Shown here in pieces: positions 17,388 to 25,328 of a stretch of 37,674 nt of DNA. Where the stretch lies: the NCBI GenBank assembly GCA_947461125.1, contig CANHHX010000017.1:1-37674 (forward strand). Direction: 5' to 3'. The notes beneath the pieces are model-generated. The model saw only the letters and a program-made list of their open reading frames with translations, was not told where the DNA came from and did not search any database. The position numbers were made by a program, and so were the translations under genes. Each line of letters begins with the position of its first letter. Position 1 is the first letter of the stretch. This DNA comes from Bacteroidota bacterium (GTDB lineage: Bacteria > Bacteroidota > Bacteroidia > Chitinophagales > Chitinophagaceae).

Positions 17388-18497
17388 TTAGCAGTTAATG
17401 TGTAAAGAAACTTGATAGGTATTGTCTTTGTTACTTATGTTGAGCTGATGCTTGCCCGGGTATAAAAGTGCCAATCTTCTTTTGGCATTATTTATACCAA
17501 TACCTGTACTATCTAAATGGGTTGAAATATTGGTAGCAATTGTGTTGGTTGCTTCCAATACAATTTCATGGGAGGTTGCATGAATTTGTATATCAATCGT
17601 GGTTGCTTCTTTGGTGCTCACACCATATTTAAATGCGTTTTCTACAAAAGGTATAAAAAGGAGTGGCGCAATTTGTAACTCGTCAATCATTCCACTTGTT
17701 TGAAAGACAATTGATACTTTATCGGTTACCCGCATTTGTTGCAACTCAATATAATTTTGAATAAACTCAATTTCATTGTGTAGTGGCACAAAATCTTTTT
17801 CAGTTTCAGATAATATATACCGCATGATGGAGGATAATTTCATGACAGCCGGTGCCGTTTGTTCACTTTTTGTAATCGCTAAACTGTATATATTATTGAG
17901 GGTATTAAAAAAGAAGTGTGGATTGATTTGAGATTTTAAAAACGAAAGCTCCGTATTAAGTTTCTCGTTTTCTGTTTCTTTTTTATTTTGTTCGGAGCTT
18001 AACCAGCGCTGCGTAACTGATATGCAGGTCCCAAAAGATAAAACCAATAAAAATAAAACGGTATTGTAAGGGTCTGCAAGTCTTCCTGATCTCCTAGGTG
18101 TTCTAGTTATTTTTTTATCACCTTTAAATCCAGGGTTGACAATGTAATTTCCATTATGTTCAATATATTCTGGAGTAGCAAAAATGCTTGCTACTCGTTT
18201 GGGCGTAAAGAGGTAAATATTTAAAGCAACAACCACCGATAAAATGTACAACCACCATTTTCTATTGATGAGTAATGCTGGAACTAAATATTGTGTATTG
18301 AGGTAGTAAAAAAATATGATAAATACGTAATTGATAATAATCGTAGCCATCATATGATCACTCATATTGAACTCGCGGAGTCTTGGAAAGAAAACCAAAT
18401 AGGGTACCGAAAACAAACAAATCCAAGCTACTAAGTGGGTGAGGATGTTCAGTATTTTTTTATTCTCTTTCAAGATGGGTTCAGTTAAGTGGTACAA
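17388..18497 (-). CDS. LytS-type sensor histidine kinase
   Basis: 369 residues: four membrane helices (about 18-37, 50-70, 81-97 and 145-163), an outside loop between helices 3 and 4, and a His_kinase domain with QINPHFFFNTLNN (His194), the N-box VENAFKYG and the G-box GIGINNAKRRL. There is no large sensor domain, so it probably senses through its membrane segment or loop. Start problem: an in-frame stop (TGA) lies just upstream, and no ATG occurs before codon 46, inside the second helix region. TTG at 18497, or the TTG eight codons later, must be the start. It is co-transcribed with the LytTR regulator. Confidence 0.88.
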   Translation of the reverse strand: MYHLTEPILKENKKILNILTHLVAWICLFSVPYLVFFPRLREFNMSDHMMATIIINYVFIIFFYYLNTQYLVPALLINRKWWLYILSVVVALNIYLFTPKRVASIFATPEYIEHNGNYIVNPGFKGDKKITRTPRRSGRLADPYNTVLFLLVLSFGTCISVTQRWLSSEQNKKETENEKLNTELSFLKSQINPHFFFNTLNNIYSLAITKSEQTAPAVMKLSSIMRYILSETEKDFVPLHNEIEFIQNYIELQQMRVTDKVSIVFQTSGMIDELQIAPLLFIPFVENAFKYGVSTKEATTIDIQIHATSHEIVLEATNTIATNISTHLDSTGIGINNAKRRLALLYPGKHQLNISNKDNTYQVSLHINC

Positions 18498-18576
18498 ACA
18501 TCATAAAACTAATAGCGCTGACTCAAACAAAAAGCATAACTGGGTGAAATAAATGGCTTAATCGGTAGATAGCAGT

Positions 18577-19074
18577 CTATGAAAAATGTGCTTTAATTGT
18601 TTGGATGGTTCCGGTGGTAGAAAATCCTTCCACAATGGGATTGATAACCACACGGCCGCCTGCAGCCATTACTTCTTTGGCACCTACAATTTGATCGGGG
18701 GTATAATCGCCTCCTTTAACAAGTACATCCGGTAAAATTGCAGCGATTAATTCCAGTGGCGTTTGTTCGTTAAATATAACAACGGCGTCTACGACTGCTA
18801 AATTTCTTAATACTATTGCGCGGCTTTGCTGGTTGTTAATGGGTCTCGAATCTCCTTTTAACTGTTTTACACTGGCGTCACTGTTAAGCCCCACAATTAA
18901 ATAATCGGCTTCTTTTGCAGCCGCACTTAAAGAGGCAATATGTCCTTCATGTAGTATGTCAAAACAACCATTGGTAAAAGCAATTTTTTTACCTTTAATA
19001 CGCCAAGCAGCAACCTGTGTTAACAATCTTTCTAACGAAAATTCTTTCAGTTCAATGGCCTCAATTGCTTTCAT
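18577..19074 (-). CDS. rfaE2: D-glycero-beta-D-manno-heptose 1-phosphate adenylyltransferase
   Basis: Makes ADP-heptose for LPS core or other surface glycans; equivalent to the C-terminal half of E. coli HldE. The 165-residue product has the nucleotidyltransferase signature FTNGCFDILHEGH (HxGH at His42-His45) and the second motif FSTTGTI near the C-terminus. The kinase half is absent, as in organisms with separate rfaE1 and rfaE2. Start is ATG 19074; the frame continues upstream to a TTG, but that stretch codes the membrane end of the neighbour. The start overlaps the 3' end of the upstream gene by 14 bases, so translation is probably coupled. Confidence 0.93.
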   Translation of the reverse strand: MKAIEAIELKEFSLERLLTQVAAWRIKGKKIAFTNGCFDILHEGHIASLSAAAKEADYLIVGLNSDASVKQLKGDSRPINNQQSRAIVLRNLAVVDAVVIFNEQTPLELIAAILPDVLVKGGDYTPDQIVGAKEVMAAGGRVVINPIVEGFSTTGTIQTIKAHFS

Positions 19075-20077
19075 TTGACATTTTGTTTTTATTATAAATA
19101 GGAAGTAGTAAAAGACAGATACTTCCCACAATCAGTACAATGATAAATTGTGCAAACCATTGCAGCGTTCCATTGGCAAATCCTATTTCAAAAGGTACGC
19201 CCATTTTCTCTATAATTTTAGCAATAAAAAACGCATAAGCGCCAATGCCACCAGGGGTTACAATCATGCCTATACTTCCAAAGGCCAGTGCCGCAAGTGC
19301 CGCATTAAATCCAAGTCCAGCGGTGCCCGCAGTGGCGCTAAGACCTACCCAGGTTCCGCCAATATACAATACCCAAATAAAAATACTGTAAAAAATAAAT
19401 AAACCTTTTTGTTGAAGGTATCGAATGCTTGATACCCCTTCCCAAATACCCTTAATAATTTTTTTAGCAGACACCACAAATGGGAGATGGCCATTTTTTC
19501 GACTCCAAATTTTTAATACAATAATGAGTACGACAATACCCCCAATTACAATTCCAATTTTTTGTGCCGAAAATTGCCCCGACTTGTTTTCAAAAAGTTG
19601 TCTAAATAATTCTAAACCATAAGAGGCAATTAAATCTGTTTGAGTAAGTAATGTGATGATAAAAACGATGGCAAGCGAAATGACATCAATAGCTCTCTCT
19701 GCAACAATGGTACCCACTAATTTTTCGGCCGGAACTTTTTCATATTTGGCGAGTAGGGTACACTTTAATACTTCGCCTAAACGCGGAATGGCAAGATTGG
19801 CCAAATAACCAATCATCACAGCAAAAAAGGTATTGGGGATGCTAGGTTTGTAGCCCATTGGTTCCATAAGTATGCGCCATCTTAAAGCCCGTACAATATG
19901 ACTGAGGGATAAAATCAAAAACACAGGCACCATGAGCCAGTATTTGGCACTTTTTAGCGTATCCATGAATTCGTCCCATTTATTGGCCGGAATTTGGCGC
20001 AAGCTCCACCATACTAAAAAAAGGCCTAGTCCAAAAAAGAAGGCATATTTTAAAATAGCGCTGATTTGCTTTTTCAT
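19061..20077 (-). CDS. flippase-like / lysylphosphatidylglycerol synthase membrane-domain protein
   Basis: 338 residues with about eight hydrophobic segments and the family landmarks: HIVRALRWRILM early, AIPRLGEVLKC near 95-105 and VAERAIDVISL near 125-135, the pattern of the YbhN/UPF0104 (LPG_synthase_TM) family. It contains only the membrane domain, without the cytoplasmic aminoacyltransferase part of MprF. In other bacteria such proteins are linked to glycolipid or phospholipid translocation. The 14-base overlap with rfaE2 suggests a role in a heptose-containing surface glycan, which is inference. Confidence 0.85.
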   Translation of the reverse strand: MKKQISAILKYAFFFGLGLFLVWWSLRQIPANKWDEFMDTLKSAKYWLMVPVFLILSLSHIVRALRWRILMEPMGYKPSIPNTFFAVMIGYLANLAIPRLGEVLKCTLLAKYEKVPAEKLVGTIVAERAIDVISLAIVFIITLLTQTDLIASYGLELFRQLFENKSGQFSAQKIGIVIGGIVVLIIVLKIWSRKNGHLPFVVSAKKIIKGIWEGVSSIRYLQQKGLFIFYSIFIWVLYIGGTWVGLSATAGTAGLGFNAALAALAFGSIGMIVTPGGIGAYAFFIAKIIEKMGVPFEIGFANGTLQWFAQFIIVLIVGSICLLLLPIYNKNKMSNESN

Positions 20078-20097
20078 GATACTTAATAAGGTCTAAA

Positions 20098-20105
20098 CAA
20101 ATGTA
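20098..20105 (-). promoter_or_regulatory. -7 box for the flippase-like/rfaE2 pair
   Basis: On the minus strand this reads TACATTTG, an exact TAnnTTTG match, 20 bases before the ATG at 20077. No TTTG at -33. Confidence 0.5.
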
Positions 20106-20245
20106 AGGCCTTCTTCCTTTTAATGAATACATTTTTTATCTAATATATAATATAAATTATTAATGCATAAACTTTTCACGAATAGCTAAATTCATCGTTT
20201 TTTTAGGTCAAACCATTGTGCTAGCTCGATTCCCTATAAATTTCG

Positions 20246-20253
20246 TACCTTTG
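20246..20253 (+). promoter_or_regulatory. -7 box for the GT5-like/DUF4270 pair
   Basis: TACCTTTG is an exact match identical to the tRNA promoter box. It lies 39 bases before the ATG at 20293. The -33 region is unclear. The 215-base divergent gap 20078-20292 otherwise holds AT-rich DNA with no further feature I can support. Confidence 0.6.
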
Positions 20254-20292
20254 CTCCCTTAAATTAGGCTCTAGGTTTAAAATAGGTGACTC

Positions 20293-21111
20293 ATGTCTAC
20301 AAAGAAAAGAATACTGTTTATTGCTACCGAGATGTCTCCTTATTTGGAGTTGACAGAGTTTGCAGAAATCATTAACAAATTAGCGATAAAGAGCAACGAT
20401 AGTGGGTTAGAAGTTCGTTGTATTATGCCACGCTTTGGGGTGATCAACGAAAGAAGACACCGTTTGCACGAAGTAGTTCGTTTATCTGGAATCAATGTTT
20501 CAGTAGACGAAGACGATTACCCACTTCAAATCAAAGTTGCATCCCTTCCAAATGCAAGACTTCAGGTTTACTTTTTAGAAAACGAAGACTTTTTTAAGCG
20601 TAAGCAGGTTTTTCATGATGAATCTGATAATTGGTTTGATGATAACGCATTAAGAACGGTGTTCTTTTGTAAAGGCGCACTCGAAACGGTTAAAAAATTT
20701 GGTTGGCCTCCTGACATTATTCATTGTAGTGGTTGGATGACCGGCCTTATTCCTGCTTATATCAAAACGGCTTACAAAAAAGAACCTGTTTTTGGTAACA
20801 GTAAAGTGATTTTTACCATTGGTCAAAATACCTTTGAAAATGAGTTAGGTCCAGATTTTATGAAGCAGGCGCTCATTAACACCAACGTTAAGGATAAAGA
20901 TTTAGAAGCTTTTAAAGCATCAAATAATACCGCCCTCTTTAAAGGAGGTGCTAGTTTTGCAGACGCCATCTCATTTGGTTCCGATCAAATTGAAGCGAGC
21001 TTAACAGCCGAGTTTGCAAAAGTAAAAGGTAAAAAAGTAGTTCCATTTAAAGGATGGGATTCGGATTTAACAGAGTATTTAGAATTGTACAACGACCTTG
21101 CGGGCAAGTAA
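20293..21111 (+). CDS. standalone, degenerate GT5 (glycogen/starch synthase) N-terminal domain
   Basis: 272 residues matching the N-terminal Rossmann half of GT5 glycogen synthases: opening strand ILFIATEMSPY, then VRCIMPRFGVINERRHRL and DIIHCSGWMTGLIPAYI, corresponding to DVVHAHDWHTGLVPAYL in active enzymes. Two features argue against activity. The ADP-glucose loop KTGGLADV is replaced by ELTEFAEI, and the whole C-terminal nucleotide-sugar-binding domain is missing; the protein simply ends there with no frameshifted remainder before DUF4270 (10 bases on). In other Bacteroidota a similar short protein is often next to DUF4270 and panC (from memory), so this is a stable family, not decay. Role unknown. 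Confidence 0.8.
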   Translation: MSTKKRILFIATEMSPYLELTEFAEIINKLAIKSNDSGLEVRCIMPRFGVINERRHRLHEVVRLSGINVSVDEDDYPLQIKVASLPNARLQVYFLENEDFFKRKQVFHDESDNWFDDNALRTVFFCKGALETVKKFGWPPDIIHCSGWMTGLIPAYIKTAYKKEPVFGNSKVIFTIGQNTFENELGPDFMKQALINTNVKDKDLEAFKASNNTALFKGGASFADAISFGSDQIEASLTAEFAKVKGKKVVPFKGWDSDLTEYLELYNDLAGK

Positions 21112-21121
21112 TTAGACTAAC

Positions 21122-22609
21122 ATGCATTCAAAATTTACAGTACGTAATTTTATAGGTTTTTTTGGTTTGGTGTTGATGTTTTTCATGGGCTGTACTAAAG
21201 TTCCTTCTACGGAACTTGGGGCTGGTTTAATTCCAATAATTGATGGTGTTATCACAAAAGACACCATATTAGATGTAATCACCGATACTTATTTGGACAA
21301 CGATTCGCTACGAGTTTACAAAAATGACAACCATGTTTTGGGGGCTATTACCAATGATCCTTTGTTTGGAAAAACAGCTGCCTCGATGTATTTCGAATTA
21401 GCCCCACCATTTTTCCCATTCGCCATTTCGGGTGCAAAAGATAGTATTCGTGTAGACTCTGCTGTTTTAATTTTAAGTTACAAATACGCTTATGGAGATA
21501 CTGCTGCTCCCTTGAAACTCACCGTTTCAGAAATTGATCCTGCAACGCCCTTAATTCCTAGTTATAATTATGCAGCCAACTATCCATCTGCATACACTAT
21601 TAGAACCAAAGGAACACTCGCAGATCCAGTAAACATTTTTATACCACGTTTAAAGGATTCCGTAATCAATAGGTATGAGCGTGCAAGCCATCAAATTAGA
21701 ATTAGATTAAGATCTGATGTCGCTAGACGTTTCATAACTACCTATGATACAACAAATGCGTACCGTACCGATTCTGCATTTAAGTCTTTGTTTGCCGGTT
21801 TTGCATTAACAGTTGATCAAGCTGCGCCAACTAATGCGCTCATTCATATTAACCTCGCAGATACCAATACAAAATTTGCACTTTATTACAACTCATCTTC
21901 AACGGGTGCAACAGTAAGAGATACTGCTGTCGCCTATTTTAGGTTTAATTCTTTTTCTGGGGGAAGTGCTAATTTAATTTCTCGTAATAGAGTAGGTGCC
22001 GAAATTTCAAGGCATACAGCAACTACCAATAAATCAGATTCTATTGTTTATGTGCAAGCCGGCCCAGGGTCATATGTGCGCGTGAGAATTCCGGGTCTTC
22101 AATCACTCAGTAATAGAATTATTCACAAGGCCGATCTTATTGCAGAGCAAGTGCCCGACGATGCTAATTTGTTTACCATCGATAACTTTATGAAGCCTCC
22201 AAGGTATTTGTTGTTAAGCGCCATTGATACAGTAGAGAATCGAAAATACAATATCCCTAACGATTATATATTTTCACCCAACCAAGGCCCTAACAAAGCT
22301 ACTTTTGGCGGAAATGTTTTATCTAAATCAGTGCCAGGTTATTCCAGAATAGCAGCCTATTCTTTTGACATGAGTAGATACATACAAGGTATTGTAACCA
22401 GAAAGGATCCTGTGTATACGCTTCGTATATCGGCTCCAACCAACGATTCAATTTTATATCGCCCTCCCTACCCACAAATAGGTGCGGTTCAGATATATTA
22501 CCTAGGCACACAGGATGGGAATGATGTTGCGACCGGTCGTGTAAGACTTGGGGGTGGTACACATACCCGTTTTAGAATGCGATTACGTATTATATTTTCT
22601 AGAATATAA
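21122..22609 (+). CDS. DUF4270 lipoprotein
   Basis: 495 residues. The signal ends in a lipobox at Cys24 (FFMGC), so it is a lipoprotein, probably of the outer membrane. The early sequence (GLIP near 34-38, then DTYLDNDSLRV and NDPLFGKTAAS) is the DUF4270 signature. The rest is beta-rich with SAVLILSY-type strands and no catalytic motif I recognise. It begins 10 bases after the GT5-like gene and shares its promoter. Function of the family is not established. Confidence 0.88.
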   Translation: MHSKFTVRNFIGFFGLVLMFFMGCTKVPSTELGAGLIPIIDGVITKDTILDVITDTYLDNDSLRVYKNDNHVLGAITNDPLFGKTAASMYFELAPPFFPFAISGAKDSIRVDSAVLILSYKYAYGDTAAPLKLTVSEIDPATPLIPSYNYAANYPSAYTIRTKGTLADPVNIFIPRLKDSVINRYERASHQIRIRLRSDVARRFITTYDTTNAYRTDSAFKSLFAGFALTVDQAAPTNALIHINLADTNTKFALYYNSSSTGATVRDTAVAYFRFNSFSGGSANLISRNRVGAEISRHTATTNKSDSIVYVQAGPGSYVRVRIPGLQSLSNRIIHKADLIAEQVPDDANLFTIDNFMKPPRYLLLSAIDTVENRKYNIPNDYIFSPNQGPNKATFGGNVLSKSVPGYSRIAAYSFDMSRYIQGIVTRKDPVYTLRISAPTNDSILYRPPYPQIGAVQIYYLGTQDGNDVATGRVRLGGGTHTRFRMRLRIIFSRI

Positions 22610-22630
22610 GTATTCATTTACTACTTATAT
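22604..22630 (+). repeat. inverted repeat between DUF4270 and metK
   Basis: ATATAAGTA (22604-22612) and TACTTATAT (22622-22630) form a 9-bp perfect stem with a 9-base loop. The left arm contains the DUF4270 stop codon. The right arm contains the first five bases of the metK -7 box. It is AT-only apart from one G-C pair, so weak as a terminator; an operator or a combined terminator-promoter are alternatives. Confidence 0.5.
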
Positions 22631-22633
22631 TTG
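22626..22633 (+). promoter_or_regulatory. -7 box for metK
   Basis: TATATTTG, exact TAnnTTTG, 30 bases before the metK ATG. It overlaps the right arm of the inverted repeat 22604-22630. No TTTG at -33. Confidence 0.6.
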
Positions 22634-22663
22634 TGTTTTATTATAAGCTATAAACAAAAATTC

Positions 22664-23917
22664 ATGCCTTATTTATTTACTTCTGAGAGTGTTTCTGAAG
22701 GACATCCAGACAAAGTAGCGGATCAGATTTCTGACGCCTTAATCGACAACTTTTTAGCATTTGACCCACAATCAAAAGTGGCTTGCGAAACCCTCGTTAC
22801 AACTGGTCAAGTAATTCTTGCTGGTGAGGTAAAATCTAAAGCATATTTAGACGTTCAAACCATTGCACGTGATGTGATCAAGAAAATTGGTTACACCAAA
22901 AGTGAATATATGTTTGAAGCAGATAGCTGTGGTGTATTAAGTGCTATCCACGAACAATCTGCAGATATCAACCAAGGGGTGGATAGAAAAAAGAAAGAAG
23001 AGCAGGGTGCTGGTGACCAAGGCATGATGTTTGGTTATGCAACCAACGAAACCGATGATTTTATGCCATTGGCACTTGACTTAGCGCACAAAATCTTAAT
23101 TGAACTTGCTGCATTAAGAAGAGAAAACAAGGCGATCAAATATTTACGTCCAGATGCTAAGTCTCAGGTAACCCTTGAGTACAACGATAAAAACGAACCC
23201 GTGCGTATTGATGCGATTGTAGTATCTACACAACACGACGATTTTGATAAGGAAGGTAAAATGCTTGAGAAGATTAAAAAAGATATCATCGAAATTTTAA
23301 TCCCTCGCGTAAAAGCGAAGTACAAGAAGTACGCTAAATTATTTAACAAGGATATCAAATACCATATTAACCCAACCGGCAAGTTTGTAATTGGTGGACC
23401 ACACGGTGACACTGGTTTAACAGGCCGTAAAATCATCGTAGATACTTACGGTGGTAAAGGTGCACACGGTGGTGGTGCTTTCTCTGGTAAAGATCCTAGC
23501 AAGGTAGACCGTTCGGCAGCTTATGCAACGCGTCACATTGCTAAAAACTTAGTAGCTGCTGGTGTAGCTTCTGAAGTACTCGTTCAAGTTTCTTATGCGA
23601 TTGGTGTTGCTAAACCAACATCCATTAACGTAAACACATACGGTACTGCCAAAGTAAAATTAACCGATGGTCAAATTGGTAAAATGGTAGAATCTATTTT
23701 TGATATGCGCCCTTACTTTATTGAGCAGCGTTTAAAATTAAGAACGCCAATGTATAGTGAAACAGCTGCTTATGGCCATATGGGTCGTAAAAATGAGACT
23801 GTTACTAAAACATTTACAACCCCAGATGGTAAGTCTAAAACCATGAAAGTAGAACTATTTACTTGGGAGAAATTGGATTATGTAGCAAAGGTTAAAAAAG
23901 CCTTTGGTTTGAAATAA
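22664..23917 (+). CDS. metK: S-adenosylmethionine synthetase
   Basis: Makes S-adenosylmethionine from methionine and ATP. The 417-residue product opens [20 protein letters not shown], the universal MetK start. It has [12 protein letters not shown] and the phosphate-binding [19 protein letters not shown] signatures intact. Slightly longer than E. coli MetK (384). Start set at ATG 22664; the open frame extends to TTG 22631, inside the promoter box. The leader is about 25-30 bases, too short for a SAM riboswitch, so control by SAM would have to act otherwise. Codon use is strongly biased (GGT, GCT, TTA), suggesting high expression. A strong terminator follows. Confidence 0.97.
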   Translation: MPYLFTSESVSEGHPDKVADQISDALIDNFLAFDPQSKVACETLVTTGQVILAGEVKSKAYLDVQTIARDVIKKIGYTKSEYMFEADSCGVLSAIHEQSADINQGVDRKKKEEQGAGDQGMMFGYATNETDDFMPLALDLAHKILIELAALRRENKAIKYLRPDAKSQVTLEYNDKNEPVRIDAIVVSTQHDDFDKEGKMLEKIKKDIIEILIPRVKAKYKKYAKLFNKDIKYHINPTGKFVIGGPHGDTGLTGRKIIVDTYGGKGAHGGGAFSGKDPSKVDRSAAYATRHIAKNLVAAGVASEVLVQVSYAIGVAKPTSINVNTYGTAKVKLTDGQIGKMVESIFDMRPYFIEQRLKLRTPMYSETAAYGHMGRKNETVTKTFTTPDGKSKTMKVELFTWEKLDYVAKVKKAFGLK

Positions 23918-23931
23918 AATTAGTTTACAAT

Positions 23932-23967
23932 AAAAAGCCCCTGCTAATTTTAGTGGGGGCTTTTTAT
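23932..23967 (+). terminator. Rho-independent terminator of metK
   Basis: AAAAAGCCCC (23932-23941) pairs with GGGGCTTTTT (23956-23965); an inner CTAA/TTAG pairing extends the stem. It is symmetrical, with A and T runs. Confidence 0.9.
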
Positions 23968-23974
23968 TTAGTAA

Positions 23975-23982
23975 TATATTTG
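23975..23982 (+). promoter_or_regulatory. -7 box for the NUDIX/rlmB/GSCFA unit
   Basis: TATATTTG, exact TAnnTTTG, 17 bases before the ATG at 24000 and only 9 bases after the metK terminator. The -33 position falls within that terminator and shows no TTTG. Confidence 0.55.
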
Positions 23983-23999
23983 ACAAGCCTTCGAGTATC

Positions 24000-24557
24000 A
24001 TGCATCAAAAAAATCCTTGGACCATAAAAGACAGCAAAGCCATTTATCAAAATGGATGGATTGACGTTACTGAATATGACGTGCTCAATCCGGCGGGTAA
24101 CCCTGGTATTTATGGAAAGGTTCATTTTAAAAATATTGCCGTAGGCGTTGTGCCCATCACACCAGACATGCATACTTACTTGGTAGGGCAGTACCGCTTT
24201 ACAATTGATGCATACAGTTGGGAAATTCCGGAAGGCGGATGTCCAGAATCAACGGATCCAATTCAAACGGCTATTAGAGAGTTAAAAGAAGAAACTGGTC
24301 TTGTGGCTGCAAAGTATAAAGAGCTGATGCGACTTCATTTATCAAACTCTGTTTCTGATGAACTCGCCATAATTTATTTGGCAACCGAGTTAATTCAGCA
24401 GGATGCAGCACCGGAAGAAACAGAAGCTTTACAAATTAAAAAAGTATCTTTATCGGACGCTTTTGGTATGGTAGCGGATGGAACCATTACCGATGCTATG
24501 AGCGTGGCTGCACTTACTAAAATTGAGTTATTACAAGTGCAGGGCCTTCTTATCTAA
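24000..24557 (+). CDS. NUDIX hydrolase, ADP-ribose pyrophosphatase-like
   Basis: 185 residues. The Nudix region begins at WEIPEGG and continues to RELKEETGL. Compared with the consensus G-x5-E-x7-REUxEExGU, the REL-KEETGL core holding the metal-binding glutamates is intact, but the first Glu is Thr (in CPESTDP). The upstream IAVGVVPITPD and VGQYRF segments resemble ADP-ribose pyrophosphatases. Probable role: hydrolysis of ADP-ribose or a related nucleoside diphosphate. First of three closely spaced plus-strand genes (11 bases to rlmB). Confidence 0.88.
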   Translation: MHQKNPWTIKDSKAIYQNGWIDVTEYDVLNPAGNPGIYGKVHFKNIAVGVVPITPDMHTYLVGQYRFTIDAYSWEIPEGGCPESTDPIQTAIRELKEETGLVAAKYKELMRLHLSNSVSDELAIIYLATELIQQDAAPEETEALQIKKVSLSDAFGMVADGTITDAMSVAALTKIELLQVQGLLI

Positions 24558-24568
24558 TTTATTTTCAC

Positions 24569-25318
24569 ATGGCAATCAAACAATCCGCATTAATTATTGG
24601 ACGTCAACCACTCGTAGAAGCTTTACAGTCGGGGCGGTCTATCGATAAAATTTTATTTCAAAAAAATATTGCTGGCGAAGCCATTTTACAAATCAGACAG
24701 TTGGCGCGTGAATACAATGTGCCTATTCAACTCGTGCCGCCCGAAAAATTAAATGGACTAACAAAGGCCAATCATCAGGGTGTGGTTGCATTTGCAGGGC
24801 TGGTGCAATATTTAGATTTACAACAAGTAATAGATCATGTAGTAGAAAAAGGAGAGGCGCCACTTTTTGTAATGCTGGATGGTATTACCGATGTACGAAA
24901 CATTGGTGCTATTGCAAGAAGTGCGCTTTGTTGTGGTGCACAGGCGCTTATTATACCGGATAAAGGAGTGGGTGCGCTTAACGCCGAAGCGGTTAAAAGC
25001 AGTGCGGGTGCACTTGAACATATTCATGTATGCCGTGTCAATAGTTTAATTAAAGCGGTGGATACCCTTCACTTAAATGGCATACAAGTTTTTACTTCCG
25101 AAATGCGCGCCGATAAAAAAATATACGAACTATCATTAACCGATCCTTGTTGTGTGATTATGGGTGACGAGGGCAAGGGCGTGCAGCCTTATTTGGCAAA
25201 AGCGGCGGATGCTTTTTTTACCATTCCTATGGCCGGCACTTTTGATTCTTTTAATGTGGGTGTTGCTACCGGTATTGTTTTATATGAAGCCATGAAACAG
25301 CGTTTATTACAAGCCTAA
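24569..25318 (+). CDS. rlmB: 23S rRNA (guanosine-2'-O-)-methyltransferase, RlmB/TrmH family
   Basis: SPOUT methyltransferase that methylates a guanosine ribose in 23S rRNA (G2251 for RlmB). The 249-residue product has the substrate-binding N-domain (IIGRQPLVEAL onward, about 1-75). The three SpoU motifs follow: DGITDVRNIGAIARSA, VIMGDEGKGV and IPMAGTFDSFNVGVATGI. These knot motifs are complete, including the Asn in motif 1 and the NVGVA of motif 3. Tight spacing to both neighbours. The family is certain; RlmB rather than another SpoU member is likely from the N-domain and length. Confidence 0.92.
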   Translation: MAIKQSALIIGRQPLVEALQSGRSIDKILFQKNIAGEAILQIRQLAREYNVPIQLVPPEKLNGLTKANHQGVVAFAGLVQYLDLQQVIDHVVEKGEAPLFVMLDGITDVRNIGAIARSALCCGAQALIIPDKGVGALNAEAVKSSAGALEHIHVCRVNSLIKAVDTLHLNGIQVFTSEMRADKKIYELSLTDPCCVIMGDEGKGVQPYLAKAADAFFTIPMAGTFDSFNVGVATGIVLYEAMKQRLLQA

Positions 25319-25328
25319 TATTTACAGC

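Noticed and set aside
22610..22663. SAM riboswitch ahead of metK
   Set aside because: Only about 54 bases lie between DUF4270 and metK, and the -7 box leaves a leader of 25-30 bases, too short for any known SAM riboswitch.
22631..22663. Longer N-termini using non-ATG codons for metK (TTG 22631), rfaE2 (TTG 19131), the subtilase (TTG 16603), purC (GTG 34417) and miaE (TTG 26953)
   Set aside because: In each case the family's standard N-terminus or signal peptide begins at the internal ATG, and for metK and purC the longer start would lie within or upstream of the promoter box.
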